Shown here: one piece after another, positions 7,869-17,109 of the stretch
Position numbering within the stretch: position 1 is the first letter of the stretch
How the letters are laid out: each line of letters starts with the position of its first letter
Source of the DNA: JBDKGD01 sp964645125
GTDB taxonomy: Bacteria; Patescibacteriota; Minisyncoccia; UBA6257; 2-01-FULL-56-20
Direction of reading: 5' to 3'
Assembly (NCBI GenBank): GCA_964645125.1
Contig: CAZXZC010000003.1
Location: 1 to 43,694, forward strand
Length of the DNA: 43,694 nucleotides
The notes under the pieces: generated by a model
Seen by the model: the letters and a program-made list of their open reading frames with translations, nothing else
Databases searched by the model: none
What the model was told of the DNA's origin: nothing
Translations under genes and position numbers: made by a program

Positions 7869-9455
7869 ATGTCTCACCTCAAACACAGGCTTCTAAAATT
7901 CTTTCATATTATAAAAGCTCACCCCTATATAAGTAGCGCAGTTGGCCTTGTTGTTATCACCGCAGCAATCTGGGGAACTACCCACAAGACACCCTCACAA
8001 GAAGCCATAAAAGTCACGCGCAAAACCATTACCCAAGAAGTCACCGTAACGGGTAAAACCAAACCGGCTCAAGACGTAAGCCTCGCCTTCGACCGCGGCG
8101 GCCGCGTAGTACGCATCGCCACCCAAGTTGGCGAAAGCGTAGTGCCTGGCCAAGTACTTGCCCAAACAGATGCCTCCGATCTTTTTGCTCAGCTCAAAGA
8201 AGCGCGAGGTGCCCTAGCAAGCCAACAGGCGAAACTTGAAGACCTCCAAAAAGGCACCCGTCCCGAAGACATTGCAATCAAAGAAGCAGAACTCAACAAA
8301 GCCAACCAAACACTGCAAAACTACTACGCCAACGTCAACGACACCATTCAAGACGCATACAACAAAGCCGAAGACTCTGTGCGCAAACAAACGTATGACA
8401 TGTTTACAGGTGCAGACGAAAGCAATCTTCAACTTTCCTTTAGTACAAATAACGGCCAAGCAAAAACCGATGCCGAAAATCAACGAGCCATCGCCTCTCA
8501 AACATTAACCATCTGGAAAAACGAACTCCCCGCAATCGCCGCAACAAGCGATCATCAAACACTTGAAGAAGCACTCGCCAAAGCAATTCTTCGCTTAAAC
8601 ATCTTTCGCACGTTTATCAATCGGTTAAGTGACGCCCTGCTGGCCCAAACCACCATATCATCTGCCACAACCGTTTCTACATACAAAGGATACATAACCA
8701 CCGCACGCACAAACCTGAACACGGCACTTTCTTCTGTAAACGAACTCTCACAATCTATTGCCTCACAACGAATTACCGTTGCCCAAGCAACCAGTCAACT
8801 TGCTCTCACCAAAGCCGGCGCAACACCCGAAAGCATCAAAGCTCAAGCAGCCCTCGTAACCCAAGCGCAAGGCAATGTAGACTCCATTGAGGCGCAAATC
8901 GGCAAAACCATTATCCGCTCCCCCATTGCCGGAGTGGTTACTGTCCAAAACGCAAAGCTTGGTGAAATTGCCGCCTCAGGTAACAGTCTTATTTCAGTCA
9001 TTTCGTCATCCAACCTTCAAATAGAATCAAATGTCCCCGAGGTAGATATTGGCAAAATAGTAGTAGGAAACGAAGTAAACATTACCCTTGATGCATTCGC
9101 CAACGAAAAATTTAAGGGTCACGTAGTAGCTATCGACCCCGCCGAAACCATCGTAGATGGCGTTGTAAACTACAAAATTACCGTCGCGTTTGACCAAAAA
9201 GAAGAACGCGTAAAAAGCGGGCTCACCGCAAACCTCAGTATCGTGACACGTACCAAAGAAAGCGCACTCACACTCCCCCAATACGCGATCATCGAAAATG
9301 ACCAAGGAAATTTTGTACGCACTGTCGAAAAAAATGGCACGACCAAGGAGGCGCCGGTCACCATCGGCATCCGATCCATCGATGGCACTGTAGAAATAAC
9401 ATCAGGAGTTGAAGAAGGTCAGGAAGTAGCGAATATCGGAGCAAAAACAAAATAA
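7869..9455 (+). CDS. MacA/HlyD-family efflux adaptor (periplasmic adaptor subunit)
   Basis: A membrane-anchored adaptor for the ABC exporter encoded just downstream. Seen (528 residues from this start): a membrane helix near 20-38, a biotinyl-lipoyl half-motif (VTGKTKPAQDVSLAFDRGG then VGESVVPGQVLAQTD), a long alpha-helical hairpin (about 110-350), the second lipoyl half (IRSPIAGVVTVQNAKLGE), and a beta-barrel region to the end. I chose the ATG at 7869 rather than the in-frame ATG at 7764 because the extra 35 residues are not like the family, and a TATACT box ends 8 bases before 7869. Stop and next start are 10 bases apart. A cell with one membrane would use it without a TolC-like channel, as with Firmicutes YknX. 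Confidence 0.85.
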   Translation: MSHLKHRLLKFFHIIKAHPYISSAVGLVVITAAIWGTTHKTPSQEAIKVTRKTITQEVTVTGKTKPAQDVSLAFDRGGRVVRIATQVGESVVPGQVLAQTDASDLFAQLKEARGALASQQAKLEDLQKGTRPEDIAIKEAELNKANQTLQNYYANVNDTIQDAYNKAEDSVRKQTYDMFTGADESNLQLSFSTNNGQAKTDAENQRAIASQTLTIWKNELPAIAATSDHQTLEEALAKAILRLNIFRTFINRLSDALLAQTTISSATTVSTYKGYITTARTNLNTALSSVNELSQSIASQRITVAQATSQLALTKAGATPESIKAQAALVTQAQGNVDSIEAQIGKTIIRSPIAGVVTVQNAKLGEIAASGNSLISVISSSNLQIESNVPEVDIGKIVVGNEVNITLDAFANEKFKGHVVAIDPAETIVDGVVNYKITVAFDQKEERVKSGLTANLSIVTRTKESALTLPQYAIIENDQGNFVRTVEKNGTTKEAPVTIGIRSIDGTVEITSGVEEGQEVANIGAKTK

Positions 9456-9465
9456 GAACAGTACA

Positions 9466-10188
9466 ATGATCGTCCTGAAAGACATCACCAAAAAATACGA
9501 AGAGCCTGGCACTGATGCCACCGTGGCTCTGGCAGGAGTGAGTTTCTCTATTAAATCAGGTGAATTTGTTTCGATCATGGGTCCATCTGGATCGGGCAAA
9601 TCAACACTCTTGCATATCTTAAGTTTTCTCGACCGCCCCACATCAGGTAGCTATTCATTTTTTGGTAAAACCATGAGTGAACTCACTGACTCCGAACTTG
9701 CCAAAACGCGCAACGAAGAAATGGGATTTATCTTCCAATCATTTAACCTATTAGGATCATCAAGCGTATACGCAAACGTAGAAATGCCCCTCCTCTATGC
9801 CTCCGAGGTGCCGCTGCACGCCCGCAAAGCACGGGTAGAAAAAGCAGTTGAAGCAGTGGGCTTGTCGGAAAAACTGCACATACAAGCAGGAAAACTCTCC
9901 GGTGGACAAAAACAACGGGTTGCAATTGCCCGCGCACTCGTCAACAGCCCAACCGTGATATTTGCCGATGAACCCACCGGCAATCTGGACTCAAAATCAG
10001 GTGCAGCAGTAATGGAAATCTTAAAAAACCTGCATAAAGCCGGCCACACCGTAATACTGGTAACCCACGAAACATACACTGCCCATTTCGCCGACAGACT
10101 CATCACCGTTAAAGACGGCCGCATCGAATCAGATGGGCCGATTAAAAAATCAAAACGCGAAGACGGCAACGAAACATTCTTCAAATAA
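9466..10188 (+). CDS. ABC transporter ATP-binding protein (MacB/LolD type)
   Basis: The ATPase of a tripartite-style exporter. Seen (240 residues): Walker A GPSGSGKST at 39-47, Q-loop near Q91, signature LSGGQ at 144-148, Walker B VIFADE at 164-169 followed by PTGNLDS, and the switch His in VTHE. TGNLDS is typical of the MacB/LolD/FtsE group. It lies between the adaptor gene and the permease gene, with 10 and 1 intergenic bases, so the three form one operon. The substrate is unknown; relatives export peptides, lipids or macrolides. Confidence 0.93.
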   Translation: MIVLKDITKKYEEPGTDATVALAGVSFSIKSGEFVSIMGPSGSGKSTLLHILSFLDRPTSGSYSFFGKTMSELTDSELAKTRNEEMGFIFQSFNLLGSSSVYANVEMPLLYASEVPLHARKARVEKAVEAVGLSEKLHIQAGKLSGGQKQRVAIARALVNSPTVIFADEPTGNLDSKSGAAVMEILKNLHKAGHTVILVTHETYTAHFADRLITVKDGRIESDGPIKKSKREDGNETFFK

Positions 10189-10189
10189 C

Positions 10190-11431
10190 ATGACCACCAA
10201 CGACGCTCTCAAATCGGCCCTCACGAGCCTCCGCCAATCAAAAACACGCTCTATCCTTACCATGCTCGGAATCGTCATTGGTATTGCCTCCGTCATTCTA
10301 TTAATGTCGCTTGGACAAACCGCGCAACAGCTCATTCTATCGCAAGTCCAAAACACTGGTTCGAATTTAATTTTTATTATCCCAGGAGCCACCAAGGGTG
10401 GCAGATTCAGCTCTCCCGCTTCAGTGCAGGGCGTGGTGATAAAAACACTAAACAAACAAGATCTTGATGCGCTCTCACAAGAGCCATCCATCGCTGGTGC
10501 CGCAGCACAAGTCACCGGTCAAGCAAAGGCAGTATTTGAAAACAACGATACCAACGTCACCTACCTGGGAGTATCGGCTGAGTTTTTTGCTATCCGAAAC
10601 TTCACCACAGAGCGAGGTACGGTGTTTACAAAATCAGATGTCGAATCATTAAACCGGGTAGCGGTCGTCGGTCAATCTGTCGCCACCACACTCTTTGGCA
10701 GTCGTGACCCCGTCGGCAAAACCATACGACTACGCGATACCACTTTTCGCGTAGTAGGACTGTTAGATAAAAAAGGAGTCGGGCCCTTCGGCGTAGACCA
10801 AGACAGCGCAATTGTTATTCCCATAAGTGTCGCGCAAAAACAACTCCTCGGCATTGACCACTACAACCTGGTAACCGTACAAGGAAGCGACGACTACAAC
10901 ATCGAATTCACCAAACAACGCGTCACCTCAATTTTGCGTCAGAATCACCGCATCACCGACCCCGACCGCGATGACTTCACGGTACGCACCCAAGAAGACG
11001 CATTAGCACTTCTAGGAAGCATCACTTCGGTCATGACGCTCTTTTTAACCTCCATTGCCTCTATTTCATTGGTGGTGGGTGGCATTGGTATTATGAACAT
11101 CATGCTCGTGTCAGTTATTGAGCGGACACGGGAAATTGGGCTGCGCAAAGCAGTGGGTGCAACAGACTCAGACATTCTCAAACAATTTTTATGGGAATCC
11201 GTCGTGCTTACCTTTGTCGGTGGCATTGCGGGCATTGTTATTGGTGCGGCAATCGTTATACTCCTGTACTTCATATTCATTCACTTCATAGACGGCTGGG
11301 TCTTCTCGCTTCCCGCCTCAGCAATCGGCTTGGGAGTTGCCGTTTCAACCATCACTGGCATCGCCTTTGGCATATACCCTGCCCGCCAAGCCGCCCGCAA
11401 AAATCCTATCGAAGCCCTGCGCTACGAATAA
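10190..11431 (+). CDS. ABC transporter permease (MacB/FtsX type)
   Basis: Membrane subunit of the same exporter, 413 residues from this ATG. Seen: an N-terminal membrane helix with the family signature (RSILTMLGIVIGIASVILLMS), a large extracytoplasmic MacB core domain (about 50-270), and three C-terminal helices with the conserved motifs GIGIMNIMLVSV-ERTREIGLRKAVGAT and YPARQAARKNPIEALRYE. The ORF opens at 10133 but the ATG at 10190, one base after the ATPase stop, gives the normal N-terminus. It has the FtsX-like four-helix topology. A large inverted repeat that may act as terminator follows. Confidence 0.92.
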   Translation: MTTNDALKSALTSLRQSKTRSILTMLGIVIGIASVILLMSLGQTAQQLILSQVQNTGSNLIFIIPGATKGGRFSSPASVQGVVIKTLNKQDLDALSQEPSIAGAAAQVTGQAKAVFENNDTNVTYLGVSAEFFAIRNFTTERGTVFTKSDVESLNRVAVVGQSVATTLFGSRDPVGKTIRLRDTTFRVVGLLDKKGVGPFGVDQDSAIVIPISVAQKQLLGIDHYNLVTVQGSDDYNIEFTKQRVTSILRQNHRITDPDRDDFTVRTQEDALALLGSITSVMTLFLTSIASISLVVGGIGIMNIMLVSVIERTREIGLRKAVGATDSDILKQFLWESVVLTFVGGIAGIVIGAAIVILLYFIFIHFIDGWVFSLPASAIGLGVAVSTITGIAFGIYPARQAARKNPIEALRYE

Positions 11432-11440
11432 AAATTTCTA

Positions 11441-11508
11441 GAATAAAGAAGTAAGAAGTATGAATTAAGGTTTTAATGCATGTATGCAGAAACCTTTATT
11501 CTTTATTC
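11441..11508. terminator. Nested inverted repeat, probable terminator of the efflux operon
   Basis: Outer arms GAATAAAGAA (11441-11450) and TTCTTTATTC (11499-11508), middle arms AAGGTTT (11467-11473) and AAACCTT (11490-11496), and an inner pair TGCAT-gt-ATGCA (11477-11488). The middle hairpin is followed by a T-rich stretch. A terminator role is inferred; the nested design is more elaborate than the other terminators here. Confidence 0.55.
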
Positions 11509-11563
11509 ATTATTCTTAATTCTTTCCACGAATGATATACTTGAATAATATAAAAGAGAAATT

Positions 11564-12616
11564 ATGGACGAACGCACGCGAATTAAAATCATCAAAAAAA
11601 TAATGCCGGCGGTCGTCTCGATTGTCATTACCAAACATTTAGAAGACTTAGAAAAAGAACTTCCGCCTGAAGCACTGGGCGTGCTCCCTGCCGCAAGCCT
11701 GAAAAATAAAAAACTCGACATCCCCGACGACATGATTGACGCCCGCGGCAACGTGCAAGTCGGTGGTGGATCAGGGTTTATCGTCGCATCAAACGGCATC
11801 ATCGTTACGAATAAACACGTTATCACCGAAGGCACCTCCCAATACACCGCAATAACCAACGATGGTAAAAAATATGATGCCCACGTGCTCTGCCGCGATC
11901 CCATTAACGACATCGCGATCATTAAAATTGAGGCAAAAGGCTTAGCGCACGTAACACTTGCCAAAAGCAAAACTGTAGAACTTGGCGTAAGCGTACTGGC
12001 CATCGGCAACGCTCTTGGAATATTTAAAAACACCGTTTCAAACGGCATCATCTCTGGCCTCTCACGCTCCGTGGTTGCCCAGGCTGATCCCAGTCAACCT
12101 CCTCAAGAAATGCGTGGACTCTTGCAAACCGATGCAGCCATAAACCCTGGCAACTCCGGAGGGCCGCTCGTAAATAGCCGCGGTGAGGTCATTGGCATTA
12201 ACGCCGCGATCATCTCAGGCGCCCAAAACATTGGCCTTGCCATCCCCATCCAAGCTGCGGCACGAGACTTAGAAGACCTGAAAAAATACGGCCACATCCA
12301 CAGACCATTTTTAGGATTACGTTACTTAATACTAAACGAAAAATTGGCCCAAAAATTACACCTCCCCGTTTCATACGGTGCATTTGTAACCAAAGAAACA
12401 GAAACTGACCATGCAGTGTTGGCTGACAGCCCCGCCGATCGCGCTGGCGTTCATGAAAAAGACATTGTGGTATCCGTGAATGGTAAAAAAATTACACCCG
12501 ACTACACCATCCAAGACGCACTTGACCCATTGCACGTAGGCGACATCTTTGAAATGCAGGTGCTGCGCAACAACAAAACCTTCCACGCCCCAGCAATCCT
12601 CACGGAAAGAAAATAG
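11564..12616 (+). CDS. HtrA/DegP-like trypsin-type serine protease with C-terminal PDZ domain
   Basis: Protein quality-control protease, 350 residues. Seen: catalytic triad H85 (TNKHVI), D116 (NDIAII) and S198 (NPGNSGGPL), then a PDZ domain from about 260 with ADSPADRAGVHEKDIVVSVNG. Family members usually have a signal peptide or membrane anchor, but here the protein starts MDERTRIKIIKKIMPAVVSIV and enters the protease fold within about 15 residues; no hydrophobic export signal is visible. Either it is cytosolic, or the N-terminus is exported in an unrecognised way, or the start is wrong. A short leader with AGAGAAA precedes the ATG. It is transcribed separately from the efflux operon. Confidence 0.88.
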   Translation: MDERTRIKIIKKIMPAVVSIVITKHLEDLEKELPPEALGVLPAASLKNKKLDIPDDMIDARGNVQVGGGSGFIVASNGIIVTNKHVITEGTSQYTAITNDGKKYDAHVLCRDPINDIAIIKIEAKGLAHVTLAKSKTVELGVSVLAIGNALGIFKNTVSNGIISGLSRSVVAQADPSQPPQEMRGLLQTDAAINPGNSGGPLVNSRGEVIGINAAIISGAQNIGLAIPIQAAARDLEDLKKYGHIHRPFLGLRYLILNEKLAQKLHLPVSYGAFVTKETETDHAVLADSPADRAGVHEKDIVVSVNGKKITPDYTIQDALDPLHVGDIFEMQVLRNNKTFHAPAILTERK

Positions 12617-12752
12617 GGTTTAGGGTATGGCCGATAGTCAGCACCATCTATTGCTGTCATCCTTGCGTGTAACGAACCTGCCTGCCGCCAGGCAGGGAGC
12701 CATGTATTCGCTTTATATTTTACTATTGGCCATTGGCTATATACCCCAACCC
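12617..12752. repeat. Intergenic region with palindromic and TTGGCTA-type repeats
   Basis: Holds a near-palindrome of 20 bases at 12677-12696 (CCTGCCTG-ccgc-CAGGCAGG), one mismatch from the perfect palindrome at 37057-37076. On either side are copies of the dispersed CTATTGGC / CTATACCCC motif (reverse orientation near 12616-12640, forward near 12723-12748). No ORF was seen. Confidence 0.6.
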
Positions 12753-13628
12753 TTAATACACATACACATCCACCAATTTTCCTGCCTTATCTAAAAGCAA
12801 TAACCGGTCATGCAAATTATCCAAAAACTCCGCCCCCGTCCACACCCGCCACTGGTTACTATAAAAGCCTGCCGTATTTTTATATTTATCAACGCAACCC
12901 AAATAGTTTCTGTTATTTATGTAGTAGCGACAGAGCGAATCATTCGATGGTACCGCTGCAGGATTTGGCTCCTGGCAACTGCGCAATGAAAGTAGGTAGT
13001 CTTGGCAAGCCCCCGTAAACGTCACAATATCCGACCGATCAACCGCAGGGCACTCCTGTGGTAATGCGGGTATAAAATTAAACCTATTCTGCAAATATCC
13101 CGTGCAGCGATTTAAGCGAAAACTCGCCCCAGCTGCTGAACGAGTAGCATAAATATCAAGCACGTGGCCCGCCCCAAGCCTTATATCACCCTCTAATGTT
13201 GGGTGCAGCAAATCAAGGCTCGCGATCGCCTGGGGAATAACTTGGGCCGCGCGATTCGCCTGCAAACTCCACCCAGTTACCACAATCGTCTGTCCAGTCT
13301 TTGGGTTTGCTACAAGCGATACATGCTCCACTTGAGCTGCGCCACCCGGTTCAACCTGCACAAATCGTACGCGCCCGTAATAAGGCGAAAGCTGATCTTT
13401 CGTAAAACCCTGTGGAGGCGTGGCAATATTTGCACCGCTCACAGTTGTGCTGGTAGTTCCAAAGGTACTGGTAGCACCCGCCGGCCCAAAATACGTCACA
13501 TCCGGCGGACTCACCACGCTCGGGGCAATACTAAAATGCCCTGATCCCCCTAACAAACCGGTGGTATACAAAAAAATACCGAAATTAATAAAAATAATCG
13601 CGAGCAAGATGAACCCAACAACATTCAT
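12753..13628 (-). CDS. Membrane-anchored protein with possible lamin-tail-like domain
   Basis: A 291-residue protein with one N-terminal membrane helix (about 5-25), a linker, then a beta-rich domain. The segment from about 95 has the shape of a lamin-tail (LTD) domain: VEHVSLVANPKTGQ then VVTGWSLQAN, a later LGAGHVLDIY strand, and the closing W-TGAEFLDNLHDRLLLLDKAGKLVDVYVY-like run of strands. The middle (about 185-250) is an insertion with six Cys, which may form disulfides outside the cell. LTD domains are common on surface proteins of Patescibacteria; this assignment is by pattern only. It lies downstream of leuS on the same strand, separated by a long inverted repeat. Confidence 0.6.
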   Translation of the reverse strand: MNVVGFILLAIIFINFGIFLYTTGLLGGSGHFSIAPSVVSPPDVTYFGPAGATSTFGTTSTTVSGANIATPPQGFTKDQLSPYYGRVRFVQVEPGGAAQVEHVSLVANPKTGQTIVVTGWSLQANRAAQVIPQAIASLDLLHPTLEGDIRLGAGHVLDIYATRSAAGASFRLNRCTGYLQNRFNFIPALPQECPAVDRSDIVTFTGACQDYLLSLRSCQEPNPAAVPSNDSLCRYYINNRNYLGCVDKYKNTAGFYSNQWRVWTGAEFLDNLHDRLLLLDKAGKLVDVYVY

Positions 13629-13689
13629 AGTAGTACTATAAGTATACTACAATTCATTTTCCCAACCCCACCCTCCTAAACTATGGATA

Positions 13690-13762
13690 CTCACAGAGAT
13701 TTTTATAAAGAGCACTCCGGGCCGCTAGGCCAAGTCTTACGCTTTATAAAAATCTCTGTGAG
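13690..13762. terminator. 21-bp perfect inverted repeat after leuS
   Basis: Arms 13690-13710 and 13742-13762 are exact reverse complements (core CAGAGATTTTTATAAAG), with a 31-base spacer that itself contains GGCC-gcta-GGCC. The inner arm begins 2 bases after the leuS stop codon. There is no T-run outside the stem, so it is either an unusual terminator, an mRNA 3' end stabiliser or a mobile palindrome. Confidence 0.65.
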
Positions 13763-13764
13763 AT

Positions 13765-16227
13765 CTACACCACTATATTCACGATCTTCCCCTGCACGTA
13801 AATAACTTTTTTTACTTGAGCACCAGCAACATGCTGCTGCACCTTAACGCTCGCCAAAGCCAACTGTTCAACTTCCTTCTCAGACGCGGTAGCAGAAATA
13901 GTAATTTGATCACGCATCTTGCCATTCACCTGTACAGGAATAGTAATCGTATCGGCAGTTAATAATTTTGGTGAATACTTCGGCCACGACTCAACATGAA
14001 CTGAATGAAAGACTTTCGTCTTTGTCTTTTTATCATGATGCACACTCACGTCCTGCCACAACTCTTCCACCATGTGCGGAGCGAATGGAGCCAGAACTTT
14101 CAAAAATGTTTTCCATACTTCCACGCTCACCTGCTCTTGACTCAAACACGCATTCACAAAAATCATGGCGGCCGACACCGCGGTGTTAAACCGCATTGCC
14201 TCAATATCGTCTCCAATCTGCTTTATTGTTTTATGAAGCAACATCTCCAATTCTTTTGACTTCTGAGCGCCCACCATCACTTTTTCATGGTGTACTCGCC
14301 ACACCCTACCCAAAAACCGACCAACCCCTTCAATACTCGAAAAATCCCACGCAACCGCCTGGTCAAATGGCCCCATAAACATCTCGTACATCCGAAGTAC
14401 GTCAGCCCCATGACTGGCAACAATCGCATCAGGATTAACTACGTTCCCCTTGGATTTTGACATCTTCACTCCCCCTTCCGCCAAAATAAGACCATGAGCA
14501 GTACGCTTTTTATACGGTTCACGAGTAGTCACCAAACCACAATCATATAAAAATTGATTCCAAAATCGTGAGTACAACAAATGAAGTGTCACATGCTCCA
14601 TACCACCGTTATACCAATCAACCGGCATGTACTTTTTAAGAAGTTTTTTAGAAGCAAATTCTTTTTTGTTTTTTGGATCAATATACCGCAAAAAATACCA
14701 CGACGAACCCGCCCAGTTTGGCATCACATCCGTTTCGCGCCGCGCTCTACCCTTACACCGCGGGCATTTCACATTTACCCATGAAGAAATAGAAGCGAGC
14801 GGTGACTCACCATCATCGCGAGGCGCAAAGTTTTTCACATTCGGCAATGTAACTGGTAAATCTTTCTCAGGTACTGGCACATACCCACATGCTTCGCAAT
14901 GAATAACTGGAATCGGTTCACCCCAGTACCGTTGACGCGAAAACACCCAATCACGCAGGTGATACTGGGTAGTTCGCTTTGCAATTCCTTTTTGTTCCAG
15001 ATACGAAATCACATCTTCCCGCACCTCCCCCCACGCGCGACCCGCAAACTGTTTTGGCTGCTCAAGCACACCCTGTGGGTCTCGTGAATACATCACCTCC
15101 AAACTTCGCACCTGTGCGGCGTGCGCTGGGTCTTTTGGAAACATCACGGGTCGAAGGGGAATGTTATATTTTTTGGCGAATTTAAAATCGCGTTCATCGT
15201 GCGCGCTGCAATGCACAATACCCGTACCGTAATCTGCCAGTACAAACGACGCTACCCAAATCGGCAAATCACCGGTGCCAAATGGATCGTCTACATACCG
15301 CCCCGTAAAGATTCCCTCAAATTCTGCATTAATATCATAATCTCGCTGCTCTCGTTTCTTTTTTATATGCTTAGCAAACTCAAGCACTTCCTGTTCATGA
15401 TCAGTTCCTTTTACCAGTGCAGCCACGAGCGGATGTTCTGGAGCAATTACCGTAAACGTCTGAGCCATAAACGTTTGCGGTATCGAGTCAAACACCTCAA
15501 ACGCAATATTCAAATCTTTTACCTTAGATTTAATAAGAACCCCTTGGGACTTCCCAATCCAATGCTCTTGCTGCTTACGAATCTCCGGTAAAAAATCCAA
15601 GCCTTCCAACCCTTTTAATAATTTTTCCGCATACGCCGTAATTTTTATCATCCATTGCTCCTTTTCGCGCTGCTCAACAGGCGTCCCACATCGCTCGCAC
15701 GCGCCCCCCACCACCTCCTCATTCGCAAGTCCAATCTTATCCTTCGGGCACCAATTGATCGTTGTTTTCGCTTTGTATGCCAATCCTTTTTTCAAAAACT
15801 GCAAAAACATCCACTGCGTCCATTTGTAATACGCAGGATCAGTCGTATTTATCTCCCTTTTCCAATCAAATGAAAGTCCGAGCGCCTTCATTTGACGACG
15901 GAAATTATCCGTATTTTTCTTCGTAACTTTTGCCGGGTGAATGCCTGTTTTTATCGCATAGTTTTCAGTTGGCAATCCAAACGCATCCCAACCAATAGGA
16001 AACAGTACATTATATCCCTGCATGCGCCGCTTCCGACTAATGATGTCCATCGCCGTAAACGGACGAATATGCCCTACATGTAAACCATCACCCGATGGAA
16101 ACGGAAACTCAACAAGCGTGTAGTATTTTTTCGCTTTTGAAGTATCTTTGGCGTGGTAAATACCCGCTTTATCCCACGCAGTTTGCCACTTTTTCTCTAT
16201 TTTTTTCGGATTATACGCCGTACTCAT
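13765..16227 (-). CDS. leuS: Leucyl-tRNA synthetase
   Basis: Class I aminoacyl-tRNA synthetase that charges tRNA-Leu, 820 residues, normal for the bacterial enzyme. Seen: HVGH at 50-53 (HIGH box), zinc-type Cys pairs (CPKD then CERCG; CEACG then CPRCKG), a CP1 editing insertion (about 220-420, with GTGIVHCSAHDERDF), the catalytic KMSKS at 588-592, an anticodon-binding helical domain and a C-terminal domain ending IVNIVV. It is the last gene of a metG-tatD-leuS run on the minus strand, 33 bases after tatD. No T-box leader is present. Confidence 0.97.
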   Translation of the reverse strand: MSTAYNPKKIEKKWQTAWDKAGIYHAKDTSKAKKYYTLVEFPFPSGDGLHVGHIRPFTAMDIISRKRRMQGYNVLFPIGWDAFGLPTENYAIKTGIHPAKVTKKNTDNFRRQMKALGLSFDWKREINTTDPAYYKWTQWMFLQFLKKGLAYKAKTTINWCPKDKIGLANEEVVGGACERCGTPVEQREKEQWMIKITAYAEKLLKGLEGLDFLPEIRKQQEHWIGKSQGVLIKSKVKDLNIAFEVFDSIPQTFMAQTFTVIAPEHPLVAALVKGTDHEQEVLEFAKHIKKKREQRDYDINAEFEGIFTGRYVDDPFGTGDLPIWVASFVLADYGTGIVHCSAHDERDFKFAKKYNIPLRPVMFPKDPAHAAQVRSLEVMYSRDPQGVLEQPKQFAGRAWGEVREDVISYLEQKGIAKRTTQYHLRDWVFSRQRYWGEPIPVIHCEACGYVPVPEKDLPVTLPNVKNFAPRDDGESPLASISSWVNVKCPRCKGRARRETDVMPNWAGSSWYFLRYIDPKNKKEFASKKLLKKYMPVDWYNGGMEHVTLHLLYSRFWNQFLYDCGLVTTREPYKKRTAHGLILAEGGVKMSKSKGNVVNPDAIVASHGADVLRMYEMFMGPFDQAVAWDFSSIEGVGRFLGRVWRVHHEKVMVGAQKSKELEMLLHKTIKQIGDDIEAMRFNTAVSAAMIFVNACLSQEQVSVEVWKTFLKVLAPFAPHMVEELWQDVSVHHDKKTKTKVFHSVHVESWPKYSPKLLTADTITIPVQVNGKMRDQITISATASEKEVEQLALASVKVQQHVAGAQVKKVIYVQGKIVNIVV

Positions 16228-16260
16228 TCCCCTTATGCTATCCCATTCTTTCCCAAAAAA

Positions 16261-17103
16261 CTAGGTTTGTAAGGCGTCAATCTTAAAAATCCTCTGCACG
16301 TTCTTATAAATCTGATCTCTCATATCCTCCACCGAAACACCTTTAAGCTCTGCTAATTTTTTGACCGTTTCAACCACGAATGCCGGCTCATTGCGCTTTC
16401 CTCGGTGCGGCGTAGGTGCCACATACGGAGCGTCGGTTTCTGAAAGAATGTTCTCGCTCGGAACATACTTCACTACTTCAGCATACGCGTCAGTAAACGT
16501 TACCACTCCGCCAAAGGTAAATGAAAATCCAATATCAAGAAGTTTTTTAGCGTCATCTTGAGTTCCCGTAAAAAAATGAATAACACCGGGCAGCAAATTC
16601 GCCTTCACTGAATCTAATATATTAATAAGATCACCAAACGCGTCTCGACAATGAATCATCAGGGGCTTCCCTACTACTCGCGACACATCAATCTGTGCAA
16701 ACAATGCTTCCTTTTGTTTCAATTTTGACTCTTCGCCCAATCGAAAATAATCCAACCCGCACTCGCCTACCGCAACTACTTTTTTGTCTTGCGCCAGTTT
16801 AATATAAAGCTCTGCATCAAACACCTCGCCGTCTGCTGCTTTCATTCCCGCAGCCTGAAGAGCTGACAACTCTTTTTCATCATGATACGAAGCGCTTGTA
16901 TGACTGGGATGCAATCCCACCGCCGCCCATACATTTGGATATTTTTGCGCAAACGCGACGGCCGCACGCGAAGTATCTGCCTGCGTGCCAACCGTAATCA
17001 TAGCCACATTAGCTTGTCTTGCACGCTCCATAACGGCCTCACGATCACCGTCATAGATAGGAAAATGCACATGGGTATGTGCGTCAAAATACGGTGCATT
17101 CAT
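16261..17103 (-). CDS. tatD: TatD-family metal-dependent hydrolase (DNase)
   Basis: A 280-residue TIM-barrel metal hydrolase of the TatD/YcfH family; relatives have 3'-5' exonuclease activity on DNA. Seen: metal ligands H9 and H11 (DAHTHVHF), the Glu of VGECGLDY, His of MIHCRDA, His of VIHFFTGT, and the Asp of SETDAPYVAP followed by PHRGKRNEP. It lies between metG and leuS, with 6 bases from the metG stop. The metG-tatD neighbourhood is common in bacteria, which supports the call. The exact substrate is not shown by sequence. Confidence 0.92.
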   Translation of the reverse strand: MNAPYFDAHTHVHFPIYDGDREAVMERARQANVAMITVGTQADTSRAAVAFAQKYPNVWAAVGLHPSHTSASYHDEKELSALQAAGMKAADGEVFDAELYIKLAQDKKVVAVGECGLDYFRLGEESKLKQKEALFAQIDVSRVVGKPLMIHCRDAFGDLINILDSVKANLLPGVIHFFTGTQDDAKKLLDIGFSFTFGGVVTFTDAYAEVVKYVPSENILSETDAPYVAPTPHRGKRNEPAFVVETVKKLAELKGVSVEDMRDQIYKNVQRIFKIDALQT

Positions 17104-17109
17104 AGAACG

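Noticed and set aside
16228..16260. T-box or other leader upstream of leuS and metG
   Set aside because: The gap is only 33 bases inside a gene run and no stem I or antiterminator pattern was seen; the metG upstream region has none either.
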